A stretch of DNA of 33,760 nucleotides from Bryobacterales bacterium (GTDB lineage: Bacteria > Acidobacteriota > Terriglobia > Bryobacterales > Bryobacteraceae): the NCBI GenBank assembly GCA_947467185.1, contig CANIHR010000017.1, positions 1-33,760 on the forward strand, written 5' to 3'. Positions within the stretch are counted from its first letter, which is position 1; every line of letters starts with the position of its first letter. Positions 16,872-26,665 of the stretch are shown here, one piece after another. The position numbers and the translations under genes were made by a program. Under the pieces are notes generated by a model, which made no database searches, was not told where the DNA came from, and saw only the letters and a program-made list of their open reading frames with translations.

Positions 16872-18575
16872 ATGCTTACGTCCAGGAATTTTTCTTTGAG
16901 ACTCGCAACCCTGTTGTTCCTCACTTTCGGCCTCGCCGTCTCCGCCTCCGCCCAGGCCAGCTGGGGCCGGGCCCAGACCCGCTCCCTCACAATTACCCAG
17001 CAGGGCATGGTCGCCACCAGCCAAATTCTCGCGTCTCAGACCGGCACCCGGATCCTTGCGAAAGGCGGCTCCGCCGCCGATGCCGCGATTGCTTCCAACG
17101 CCGTCCTGGGGCTGGTGGAGCCTTTGATGGATGGCATCGGTGGCGACCTCTTCGTCCTCTATTGGGACGCCAAGGCCAAAGAATACGTGGGCCTAAACGC
17201 CTCCGGGCCGGCGCCGAAAGCGCTCACCCCGGCATTCCTGGCAGGGAAGGGAATCAAAGAAATGCCGACCGTCGGCATTCACACCGTCACCGTTCCGGGC
17301 GCGGTCGATGGCTGGGCGATGGTCCACGCCCGCTTCGGTAAACTGCCATGGAAAGATCTGTTCGATGACGCCATCTTCTACGCCGAGAATGGCTTCCCCG
17401 TCACCGAAATCATCCAGGAACAGTGGGCAGACGCGGTTAATCTGAAAAAGCTGCGCGCCAACCCAGCCTCGGTGCGTATCTTCCTCCCCGGCGACAATGC
17501 CCCAAAGGTCGGCGAAGTCTTCCGCAACCCCGGCCTCGCGAAAGCGTACAGGCTCATCGCCACCCAGGGCCGCGACGCCTTCTACAAAGGCGATATCGCC
17601 AAAGCGATTCTCAAAACCTCCGCTGCCGAGGGTGGCACGCTCACCGCCGCCGACCTCGCTGCGTACAAGTCTGAATGGGTCAAGCCGATCTCCATCGACT
17701 ACCGCGGCTGGCGCGTGCTGGAACTGCCGCCCAACGGGCAGGGTATGGCGGCGCTCGAGATTCTCAACATCATGCAGACGATGCCCGCCGCGCTCGGGCC
17801 TCTCAGCCCGGCCGAAATGCACAAACGCATTGAGGCGACCAAGCTCGCCTTCGCTGACCTGCGCAAGTACGATGCAGACCCCCGCGCCTACAACGCCCCC
17901 GTTGCCACTCTGCTCTCAAAAGCCTGGGCCGAAAGGCGGGCCAAACTGATCGACCCCGCGAAGGCCAACTGCAAAGTCCCCCCCGGCGATATCAAATCGG
18001 GCGACACCACCTACCTCACAGTTGTCGATAAAGAGGGCAACATGGCCAGTTGGATCCAGAGCATCGCCCACGCCTGGGGCTCCGCCATCACCGTCGAAGA
18101 AATGGGCTTCCCGCTCCACAATCGCGGCTGGGGCTTCACACTGGATCCGCAGGACCCGGATGTGCTCGCCGGCGGTAAGCGCCCCTTCCACACCATCATC
18201 CCGGCCTTCATGGATAAGGGCGATTCGCGCATCGGTTTCGGCATTATGGGCGGCATGAACCAGCCCCTGGCCCACGCCCAGTTTGTGTCCAATATCGTGG
18301 ATTTCGGCATGAATATTCAGCAGTCGATGGAAGCCCCCCGCTTCACAAAATCCAGCGCGGCCGGCTGCGATGTCTCCATCGAGGTCCGTGTGCCCTCCGC
18401 CACGCTGCAGGCGCTATCCGAACGAGGTCACGAAATTCTCATCCGCCGCGAATTTACCCAGGAGATGGGCCGGGGCCAGGCGATCCTCCACGACGCGAAA
18501 ACAGGCACCAATTTCGGCGCTTCCGACCCCCGCGCCGACGGAGCCGCCCTGCCCGAACCCCTGCCGCCCCACTGA
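16872..18575 (+). CDS. ggt: Gamma-glutamyltransferase
   Basis: AAIASNAVLGLVEPLMDGIGGDLFVLYWD, PNGQGMAALEILNI, SGDTTYLTVVDKEGNMASWIQS (catalytic Thr region), PFHTIIPAF, MQP-type 'MGGMNQPLAHAQFVSNIVDFGMNIQQSMEAPRF'. Confidence 0.93.
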   Translation: MLTSRNFSLRLATLLFLTFGLAVSASAQASWGRAQTRSLTITQQGMVATSQILASQTGTRILAKGGSAADAAIASNAVLGLVEPLMDGIGGDLFVLYWDAKAKEYVGLNASGPAPKALTPAFLAGKGIKEMPTVGIHTVTVPGAVDGWAMVHARFGKLPWKDLFDDAIFYAENGFPVTEIIQEQWADAVNLKKLRANPASVRIFLPGDNAPKVGEVFRNPGLAKAYRLIATQGRDAFYKGDIAKAILKTSAAEGGTLTAADLAAYKSEWVKPISIDYRGWRVLELPPNGQGMAALEILNIMQTMPAALGPLSPAEMHKRIEATKLAFADLRKYDADPRAYNAPVATLLSKAWAERRAKLIDPAKANCKVPPGDIKSGDTTYLTVVDKEGNMASWIQSIAHAWGSAITVEEMGFPLHNRGWGFTLDPQDPDVLAGGKRPFHTIIPAFMDKGDSRIGFGIMGGMNQPLAHAQFVSNIVDFGMNIQQSMEAPRFTKSSAAGCDVSIEVRVPSATLQALSERGHEILIRREFTQEMGRGQAILHDAKTGTNFGASDPRADGAALPEPLPPH

Positions 18576-18649
18576 TACAAACAACACATTTCTTTGTGTT
18601 AGCCTTGAGCGTGTTTTCTATTTTTGCCCGGTGTCCAGGCGCACCGAGA

Positions 18650-19984
18650 TTGTGTTTCAGTCTGAAACGGCAGGTTTGGGCAACCGTCCTGATTTTGCTC
18701 CTGCCCTTCGTGTCTTCGGGTCAGACTTCTGCCTCGCCCGATGTCATCCAGCGTCTGGAAGCCCTTGAAAAACGTCTCCGGCAGTCCGAACAGGACCTGG
18801 CCACGCGGAACCGCCAGCTCGACGACGCCCTGAAGCGTATCGGGCAACTCGAAAACCGCCTCGGCGAAGTCCCGACAACCGCTTCCGTTGCCCAGGTCCC
18901 GCCGCCCCCGGCCCCCGAGCCGGAGCCCAAGAGTGCCGACATGGACATGGACCACGACGCCATGATGTCCCTGCCCAACGGTCCTCACCTGAACATTCGC
19001 GGCTACGGCGATATCGGCTACGGGTACTCCCGCGTTTCCGGTAAAACGCCATCCACCCAAAACTCCTTTTCCCTCGGCCAACTCGACCTCTACATCACAT
19101 CCCGTATCACAGACAAGCTCGGCGTCGTCATGGAAAACGTGTTTGAAGCCGACCGCGACAACTTCATGTCGCTCGACGTGGAACGCATCCTCCTCCAGTA
19201 CCGCCAGAACAAGTACTTTGCGGCCGACGTGGGCCGTTATCACACCTCCATCGGCTACTACAACACCACTTACCACCATTCCCGCTGGATGCAGACAGCG
19301 ATGGACCGCCCCCTCCTGTTCGCGTTCGAAGATGCCGGTGGGCCGCTCCCGACCCACAATGTCGGCCTGAGTGTCTCTGGTCAGATTCCCTCCGGTGGTC
19401 TCCGCCTCGCCTACGTCGCGGAGATCGGCAACGGTCGCTCCTTCCGCATTGCGGGCGCTGAGCCGGTGCAGAACCTCCTCGACGACAATCGCGGCAAGTC
19501 CCTCAATTTCGCCATCTCTTCCCGCCCGGATGCCATCCCTGGCCTGCGGGTCGGAGCCTCCTTCCTGACCGACCGCCTCAGTCCCGTCGCCGCCCCGTCC
19601 ATCTCACAGAAAATCCTCGCCGGCTATGTGGTTTACGTTCGCGGGCGAGTCGAATTCCTCAACGAAGCCATCTGGATGCGCCACGCGCAGGAGATTCCGA
19701 AACTCGGCCAGCGCGTCACCGCCATCCCCGGCGGCTACTCCCAGTTTTCGTACCGCTTCGGAGAATTCCGTCCGTGGGTTCGTGTCGAAATGCTGAATCC
19801 CTCTTCCGGCGACCCCGTTGCCCAGCGGATTCTGATGACCACCAGCCTGATTCGCCGGGTCTCCACCGGCCTCCGATACGATTTTTCGGAATACGCCGCC
19901 TTCAAGGTCGGTTTTGATCGCCTCACCCAGAATCTGATGCCCGCCGCCAACGTGGTCAGCGGGCAGTTGTCGTTTACCTTCTGA
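18650..19984 (+). CDS. Outer-membrane porin-like protein with N-terminal coiled coil
   Basis: Signal-like LKRQVWATVLILLLPFVSSGQ, coiled coil RLEALEKRLRQSEQDLATRNRQLDDALKRIGQLENRL, beta-barrel-like sequence ending in ...VVSGQLSFTF (terminal Phe). ORF track start at GTG 18596; TTG 18650 gives a better signal peptide. Confidence 0.75.
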   Translation: MCFSLKRQVWATVLILLLPFVSSGQTSASPDVIQRLEALEKRLRQSEQDLATRNRQLDDALKRIGQLENRLGEVPTTASVAQVPPPPAPEPEPKSADMDMDHDAMMSLPNGPHLNIRGYGDIGYGYSRVSGKTPSTQNSFSLGQLDLYITSRITDKLGVVMENVFEADRDNFMSLDVERILLQYRQNKYFAADVGRYHTSIGYYNTTYHHSRWMQTAMDRPLLFAFEDAGGPLPTHNVGLSVSGQIPSGGLRLAYVAEIGNGRSFRIAGAEPVQNLLDDNRGKSLNFAISSRPDAIPGLRVGASFLTDRLSPVAAPSISQKILAGYVVYVRGRVEFLNEAIWMRHAQEIPKLGQRVTAIPGGYSQFSYRFGEFRPWVRVEMLNPSSGDPVAQRILMTTSLIRRVSTGLRYDFSEYAAFKVGFDRLTQNLMPAANVVSGQLSFTF

Positions 19985-19991
19985 ACCGGCG

Positions 19992-20504
19992 ATGACATCT
20001 CTCACCACATTGAAATTTCTGCGGTCCGCCGTCTGTCTGTCGGTGCTGCTGGTTGCCGTGCTCGCCGGGCCACGCACCATGGCGCAAACGGAGACGGCGG
20101 CACCTCTCGCCGTCATCGTTCATGAAAGCAGTCCGGTCAATGCCCTTTCGGTCAATGAACTTCGCCGGGTCCTGATGGGCGAGACTACGGAATGGCCGGA
20201 CCGTAAACGGGTCGTCCTCGTCGAACGCGATGCCGCCAGCCGGGTTTTTCGTACTGTGCTCCGCATTGTCTGCCGGATGACGCCGATTGAATACAAACGC
20301 CATCTCCTCTCCATCGAATTTCAGGGCGGTCAGGCACCTATCCAAAAAGTCTTAAACTCGGATGACGCGGCCACTAAATTCGTACGGAGCGTTCCTGGGG
20401 CCATCGGCGTGGTCGAAAGCTCTTCCCTGGCGGCCGTCCAGCATGTCAAAGTTCTAAAGATCGGCGGCAAATTGCCGGGAGAGGCGGGCTACCTGCTGCA
20501 ATGA
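19992..20504 (+). CDS. PstS-like periplasmic substrate-binding domain protein
   Basis: [40 protein letters not shown]...F...V...[14 protein letters not shown] matches short PBP/PstS-like family layout; ATGA overlap with the downstream kinase. Confidence 0.75.
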   Translation: MTSLTTLKFLRSAVCLSVLLVAVLAGPRTMAQTETAAPLAVIVHESSPVNALSVNELRRVLMGETTEWPDRKRVVLVERDAASRVFRTVLRIVCRMTPIEYKRHLLSIEFQGGQAPIQKVLNSDDAATKFVRSVPGAIGVVESSSLAAVQHVKVLKIGGKLPGEAGYLLQ

Positions 20505-23141
20505 AATTTCTGAGTGTTCCCGCGTTCCTGCGTTCCCGGGCCCGGTTCGTCCTTCCCTTCATCGGCCTGGTAATTCTTGCCGGCGGCATAGGCGTCGGCA
20601 TTGACTCCTGGTCGGCTGTGGGCGAAGCCAGTGCGGTCTATGATGTCGGTGTAACCGGCCTCCAAATCGGAGGGGAACTCCAGTACTCCACCCAGGAAAG
20701 CCGCCGCACCGTCGTCTACGCCCTCACCACAGCGGACCCCAACGAACAGATTCGCTATATCGACGAAGCGCGCGCCTCCGACAGCGCCATCGAAGCCCGC
20801 GAAGCGAAGCTCAGCGCCCTGCCTCTCGACCCCCTTTCCCGCGACGCCCTCGACAGCTTCTCCCTCCGCTGGAAAGAATATCTCCGGATCCGCGATGAGA
20901 TCGTCGCCCTGATCCTCGTCGACGACGGGAAAAAGGCTCTCGAAAAAGACCTCTCGCTCGGCAAAGACTCCTTCAGTCAGGCTTCGGCCAGCCTGACCCA
21001 ACTGCAGAGCGAACTCAACCGCTTCGCCAGTCAGCACTCCGCTCACGTCAAAATCGTCTTCTATCGGACCGCGTTTGAGTCGATTCTTCTTCTCGCCGGA
21101 ACCCTGCTCTTCCTCACCACCCTCGCCGGTAATCTCGAAAAACGCCGCATGGTGGATGCGCTCCAGGCGATGAATACCGACCTCGCGGAAGCCCGCCGCA
21201 TTGCCGACTCCGCCAACCGCCTGAAGTCCGAATTTCTGGCCAGCATGAGCCATGAAATCCGCACCCCGATGAATGGCGTCATCGGTACCACTGGCCTCCT
21301 GATCGAAACTCAGCTCACGGCCGAACAGCGCGACTACGTGGAAATGATCCGTGCTTCCGGCGAAGCGCTGATGACCATCATCAACGACATCCTCGATTTC
21401 TCGAAGATCGAAGCCGGCAAGCTCGATCTGGAACTGACGCCCTTCGATCTCCATTCCCTGGTGGAAGAGGCCGTCGAACTGATGGCCCCTGTCGCCGATG
21501 GCCGTGGCCTCGAAATCTGTGCCTCCATTGAAGACGACGTCCCGAACGGCGTGCTTGGCGATGCCGGTCGTCTGCGTCAGATTCTGCTCAACCTGGTCGG
21601 CAACGCCATCAAATTCACTGACGTCGGCGAGGTTACCGCGGAAGTTCGTCTGCTCTCGGTTGTTCGCTCGGGCGCCAGCCTCCGCTTTGAAGTTCGCGAC
21701 ACCGGCATCGGCATCTCGGAAGAGGCGCAGACCCGCCTGTTCCAGAGCTTCTCGCAGGCCGAAAGCAACACCACCCGGCGCTACGGGGGGCACCGGCCTC
21801 GGCCTCGCCATCTGCCGCCGGTTGGTGGAATTGATGGGTGGTCGCATTGGGGTTCTCAGCGAACCTGGCAAGGGTTCGACCTTCTGGTTCGAGGTCACGC
21901 TCGGTTTTGCCGAGAGTATCCCGAAACCTGTCGCCGATGAATCGCTTCAAGGCAAACGGGTTCTCGTCGTCGACGATAACGAAACCAATCGCCGCGTTCT
22001 GGAGCGGCAGTTGCAGCGCGCCGGCATGCTGGTCCACACCGTTTGCAGCGCCCAGGAGGCGATGGACGCTCTCGCCAGCGCCCCGCCTTCGCTTCGTTAT
22101 CACCTGGGCGCCCTCGATCTGCACATGCCCGGCGTGGACGGTCTGATGCTCGCTTCCGCTATTCGTACGCGCAGCCCCCAGCCCGACCTGCCCCTCATGA
22201 TGCTCACTTCTTTCCGGGACCGCGCTGAAGCGGCCCAGGCGAGGACAATGGGAATTGAGGTTTATCTCGTCAAGCCGGTCCGCCAGGCTCAACTGGAACG
22301 TGCTTTGGCGGAGGTCTTGTCTTTAGGGAGAAAGATGACAGATAACACCGCTTCGTCGGGGCAACGGTTAATCAGCGCGCGAATCCTCGTTGTAGAGGAC
22401 AATCCCACCAATCAGAAGGTCGTGTCGCTGCGCCTGCAGAAGCTCGGCTGCCGCGTTGATGTCGCCGCTAACGGGAAGGAAGCTGTGCAGAGTGCCGCAC
22501 AGATTCAATACGATCTGATCCTGATGGATTGCCAGATGCCCGAGATGGATGGTCTGGAGGCCACCCGGCTCATCCGCAGTGCCGAAGGCAGCCGCCGCCA
22601 CACTCCCATAATTGCCCTCACCGCGAATGTCATGAGCGGGGAACGCGAACGGTGTCTCCTCGCCGGGATGGATGATTTTCTGGCCAAGCCCGTCCGTTCG
22701 GATGCGCTGATCGAAATGCTGGACAAATGGCTCCAGGCGACAAAAACCACAAGCCAGGCGCCCGAACAGGGAGACCCGGAGGGTCTGGCAGCATTCGTCG
22801 CCGAACTGCGCAGCGAAGGCTTCGGCCCCGGCGATGCCGCCGATCTGCTTCGCAGCTTTCAGCGCTCGGTCCCGTCACTCATGGAACGGGCTGAGCGTGG
22901 TGTTGCCCAACAGGACGCCGCAGAAGTCTCGTTCGCCGCTCACTCCATCAAAGGAAGCGCCGCTAACGTTGGCCTCAAACAAATGGCGCGCGTTTCCGCG
23001 CGCCTGGAAAAAGCCTGTCGTGATACCGAGCCGTGGCCGGAGATTGAGAAACGCTACCGGGAACTCGCGGCGGTTCATACCGACACCGCCCCGGAACTGG
23101 TGCGCCTGATTACCTCGCTCGACAACGAAGTGGCGCGGTAG
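20501..23141 (+). pseudogene. Hybrid histidine kinase (4HB-type sensor, HisKA, HATPase_c, two REC, HPt) interrupted by a frameshift at ~21785-21790
   Basis: ORF 20501-21940 carries [14 protein letters not shown] and [10 protein letters not shown]...DTGIGI then leaves frame after RRYGG; ORF 21498-23141 resumes [19 protein letters not shown] then VLVVDDNETN...LDLHMPGVDG, ILVVEDNPTN...MDCQMPEMDG and HPt HSIKGSAANVG. Confidence 0.9.
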
Positions 23142-23159
23142 CCGCCAGAACTGAAGGCG

Positions 23160-23897
23160 CTAGATTTCCGAAAGATCCAGACCCGCGTTTTGAGCCGCGA
23201 GGCGGTTCGCCCGCGCCAACGATTCAAATGTGCCGGCGTCCGTCCACCAACCCGTCAGGAAGGAATACGTCAGGTTGCCTTCCGCGATGTAGGCATTGTT
23301 CACGTCGGTGATCTCCAGCTCATTCCGACGGGACGGCTTCAGTGTGCTGATCTTGTCGAAAACCGTGTTGTCGTAGAAGTAAATTCCGGTTACCGCGTAG
23401 TTTGACTTCGGTGCTTCCGGCTTCTCTTCGATGCCGACAATCTTGCCGTCTTTGAGTTCCGCGACCCCGAAACGCTCGGCGTCGGTAACTTCCTTCAACA
23501 GCAACCGCGCGCCCGATTCCTGCGCCCGGAACGCGTCCGCCGCTTCCCGGATGCCGCCATCGATAATGTTGTCGCCCAGAATCACGCAGATCTGGCCACC
23601 CGCTGCGAAATGCTCCGCCAGTCGCAGTGCCGCCGCGATCCCGCCCTCGCCCTCCTGATACGTGTAGTTCAGGTGGATATCGCCGAATTCCCGTCCGCTG
23701 CCCAGCAGCCGCAGGAAGTCGCCGGAGTTGTTGCCTCCGGTAACGATCAGAATGTCGGTAATGCCCGCTTCGATCAGCGCCTTGATCGGGTAATAGATCA
23801 TGGGCTGGTCGTAAACCGGCAACAGGTGCTTATTGGTGACCTTGGTCAGGGGGTAGAGTCGGCTGCCTGTGCCGCCGGCGAGTATGATGCCTTTCAT
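23160..23897 (-). CDS. Glucose-1-phosphate nucleotidyl(thymidylyl)transferase family protein
   Basis: MKGIILAGGTGSRLYPLTKVTNKHLLPVYDQPMIYYPIKALIEAGI...LGDNI...YFYDN...RNELEITDVNNAYI...GWWTDAGTFESL; RfbA/RmlA-like. Confidence 0.93.
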   Translation of the reverse strand: MKGIILAGGTGSRLYPLTKVTNKHLLPVYDQPMIYYPIKALIEAGITDILIVTGGNNSGDFLRLLGSGREFGDIHLNYTYQEGEGGIAAALRLAEHFAAGGQICVILGDNIIDGGIREAADAFRAQESGARLLLKEVTDAERFGVAELKDGKIVGIEEKPEAPKSNYAVTGIYFYDNTVFDKISTLKPSRRNELEITDVNNAYIAEGNLTYSFLTGWWTDAGTFESLARANRLAAQNAGLDLSEI

Positions 23898-24089
23898 TCT
23901 GTGTCCTCTTTAGATGATATCCCCGCGTCACACCCGGCTGCTGACGTACCGTCCCCTCAATCAAAGGCCACAACGCGCTCCCGTGATTATCCACCAGAAG
24001 CGCCTCCCGATGCAGTGCGGGAGTTTTGTCGTCAGTTGCCTTACCTGAATCGATTAAACTGGTAACGCTTCACTCGGGACTCCAACACT

Positions 24090-26654
24090 ATGCCTTCCGC
24101 CCCTGCCCGTCTCCTGAAACTCGCCGCCCTGCTGCTTCCCGCGCTCTCTCTCACGGCTCAGACCGTCGACTACAAGACTCAGGTCAGCGCCATCTTTGCT
24201 CACAAATGCGCTGCGTGCCACAACTCCACCAAGCGGTCGGGCGGCCTGTCCCTCGCCACTTATGAAGACGTACTGACCGGTGGTCGCAACGGAGCCGTAG
24301 TCCGTCCCGGCAAAAGTGCCGAGAGCATGTTGCTCCGCCGCATCACCGGTGCCGTAGAACCCCGGATGCCTCAGGACGACGAGCCTCTGACTTCAGCCGA
24401 GACCATCCTCATCCGCAAATGGATCGACGAAGGGGCCCGCCCAACTCCGAAATCCGCCCCCGCCAAACCGAAGTGGGAGGCCCCTCTCACTCTGACCAAA
24501 CCAGCCGTTCCCGCCGCTGCCTGGCCCGGCTGGTCAAACCCCATCGACAGCTTCACAGCCTCTTATCTGGTCCGCCACGGCCTGAAAGAAATCCTGCCAG
24601 TCACCGACGCCGTCTTCGCCCGCCGCGCTTATCTCGACATCCAGGGCCTCCTGCCCGAACCAAAAGATATCCAGGCCTTCGTCGCCGATAAAGCCACTGA
24701 TAAGCGCGCGCAGCTGGTCGCGACCCTCCTCGCCGACAACAAAAAGTACACCGAGAACTGGATCTCTTACTGGAACGACCTCCTTCGCAACGACGAAGGT
24801 GTCGTCTACTACTCCGAAACCGCGCAGCGCAAGAGCATCTCCCCCTGGATCTATTCCTCGCTCGAAACCAACAAGCCCTTCGACCAGTGGATTCACCAGT
24901 TGCTGAACCCCACCAACCCGTCCGACCCCGACGGCTTCCTCATTGGCGTCAACTGGCGTGGCACCGTCAGCGCCAGCCAGACCCCCGCCCTCCAGGCCGC
25001 CCAGAACACCGCGCAGATCTTCCTTGGCATCAATTTGAAGTGCAACTCCTGCCACGACAGCTTCGTCAGCAAATGGAAACTGAGGGACGCTTATTCGCTC
25101 GCAGCCTTCTTCTCCACCGAAGAAGAACTGCAGCTTTACCGCTGCGACACCATCACGCCCCAGTTCGCCAAAGCTGCCTTCCTCTACCCCGAACTCAGCC
25201 CGAAGTTGCCCTCATACTCAGCCGCGGACCGCCGCGCCGCCGCTGCCGCCACCTTCACCGACACCCGCAACGGACGCATGCCCCGCACCGTCGTCAACCG
25301 CATCTGGCAGCGCCTTATGGGGCGGGGAATTGTTGAAAATGTCGATGAAATGGATGGCGAACCGTTCAATCCCCAGCTCCTCGACTGGCTCGCCAGCGAC
25401 TTTGTCTCCTCCGGGTACGACCTGAAACACCTCATCGCGCAGATCATCACCTCTCGGACTTACCAGCTGCCCACGGTTCCCCAAAAGGGCGACCCGCCGA
25501 AGGAGTACGTCTTTAAGGGGCCCGAAATCCGCCGCGTCACTGCCGAACAGTTCGCCGACGCTGTTGCTTCCCTCACCGGCGATTGGCACGTGACTCCCGG
25601 CAGCCTGGAATTCCCCCCTGCCCGCACTTCTCTGCCGCCGCTGCAGGTTTCCGGCCGTCCCTTCGATGGCTCGCTCAACAAAGCCAACGGTGGTCAGGCC
25701 GTACCCGACGCGCCTCCCGTTCCGCGCACCGGCACACCCGCGCCGCCTCCGCCCCCCTTCACCGCCATCCCCGCCGGTAATTACACCCGCGAATGGCGGC
25801 TGGCGGCCAGTAATCTCACCCGAGCGCTCGGTCGCCCCATTCGCGACCAGGTTTACGGCACCCGCGATACCCAGGCGGCCATGCTCCCGGCCCTCGAAGT
25901 CGTCAATGGTGAACAACTCACCCACTGGCTGTGGCGCGGTGGACGCAAACTGATTGGCGAACTTCCGGCGGAACCGAAGAGCCTCCTTTCCCGCCAGGCT
26001 CCCGCCGGTCGTGCGAATCCGATCACTGCCTCGGCGTTCACCCTCGACGTCGCGAAGTCGCAAAAGCTCTACCTCATCGTGCAGGATTCCCTCTCCACCG
26101 CCCCCGACAGAGCCAAACCCGTCTGGCTCAACGCCGAACTCGTCGGCGCGAACGGTGCCGTCACCCCGCTGTCCTCCCTGCAGCCCGAAAACCCCTCGGA
26201 CCTCCGCGAGGGCACCGGCACCGTCATGGTTGCCGGCGGCGATACCACCGGCAATGCGCTGCGAGTGAAACTCTCCTCCGTGCTGGTCTACGACATCGCG
26301 GGCAAGGGCTTCACTACCTTCCGGGGCGCTACCGGCTATGAACAGGTCACCCTCAACCAGGGCGAAAACGTCACCGGACGCTTCTTCGTCTTCGACCAGA
26401 ACCCCACCATGGACCGCCTCGTCAGCCCCAATCCGGCGACGCCGCGCCCCACCCCGGCGGTCCTGAAAACCGTGCCCGAAGCGGTTGACTACATCTACTG
26501 GTTCGCCCTCGGCCGTGCTCCCAATGCCGCCGAGCGAGCCGTTTCCGAACGGGCCCTGCTCGATTCCTCTCGTCCCGGCCGCCCTGGCCCCGATGGTGTG
26601 GCCGACCTCCTCTGGTCCGTCCTCATGACCCCTGAATTCCAGTACATCCGCTAA
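24090..26654 (+). CDS. DUF1549/DUF1553 protein with planctomycete-type cytochrome c domain
   Basis: FAHKCAACHNSTKRSGGLSLATYEDVLTGGRNGAVVRPGKSAESMLLRRI; RAYLDIQGLLPEPKDIQAFVAD; RNGRMPRTVVNRIWQRLMGRGIVENVDEM. Confidence 0.9.
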   Translation: MPSAPARLLKLAALLLPALSLTAQTVDYKTQVSAIFAHKCAACHNSTKRSGGLSLATYEDVLTGGRNGAVVRPGKSAESMLLRRITGAVEPRMPQDDEPLTSAETILIRKWIDEGARPTPKSAPAKPKWEAPLTLTKPAVPAAAWPGWSNPIDSFTASYLVRHGLKEILPVTDAVFARRAYLDIQGLLPEPKDIQAFVADKATDKRAQLVATLLADNKKYTENWISYWNDLLRNDEGVVYYSETAQRKSISPWIYSSLETNKPFDQWIHQLLNPTNPSDPDGFLIGVNWRGTVSASQTPALQAAQNTAQIFLGINLKCNSCHDSFVSKWKLRDAYSLAAFFSTEEELQLYRCDTITPQFAKAAFLYPELSPKLPSYSAADRRAAAAATFTDTRNGRMPRTVVNRIWQRLMGRGIVENVDEMDGEPFNPQLLDWLASDFVSSGYDLKHLIAQIITSRTYQLPTVPQKGDPPKEYVFKGPEIRRVTAEQFADAVASLTGDWHVTPGSLEFPPARTSLPPLQVSGRPFDGSLNKANGGQAVPDAPPVPRTGTPAPPPPPFTAIPAGNYTREWRLAASNLTRALGRPIRDQVYGTRDTQAAMLPALEVVNGEQLTHWLWRGGRKLIGELPAEPKSLLSRQAPAGRANPITASAFTLDVAKSQKLYLIVQDSLSTAPDRAKPVWLNAELVGANGAVTPLSSLQPENPSDLREGTGTVMVAGGDTTGNALRVKLSSVLVYDIAGKGFTTFRGATGYEQVTLNQGENVTGRFFVFDQNPTMDRLVSPNPATPRPTPAVLKTVPEAVDYIYWFALGRAPNAAERAVSERALLDSSRPGRPGPDGVADLLWSVLMTPEFQYIR

Positions 26655-26665
26655 CGGTAACCAAA

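Noticed and set aside
18583-18600. Inverted repeat AACACA-tttctt-TGTGTT as a ggt terminator
   Set aside because: Short AT-rich stem, no clean U-tract; could be an operator but evidence is too thin for a feature.
20489-21898. 469-aa - strand ORF
   Set aside because: Antisense to the histidine kinase, which has clear HisKA/HATPase motifs on the + strand.
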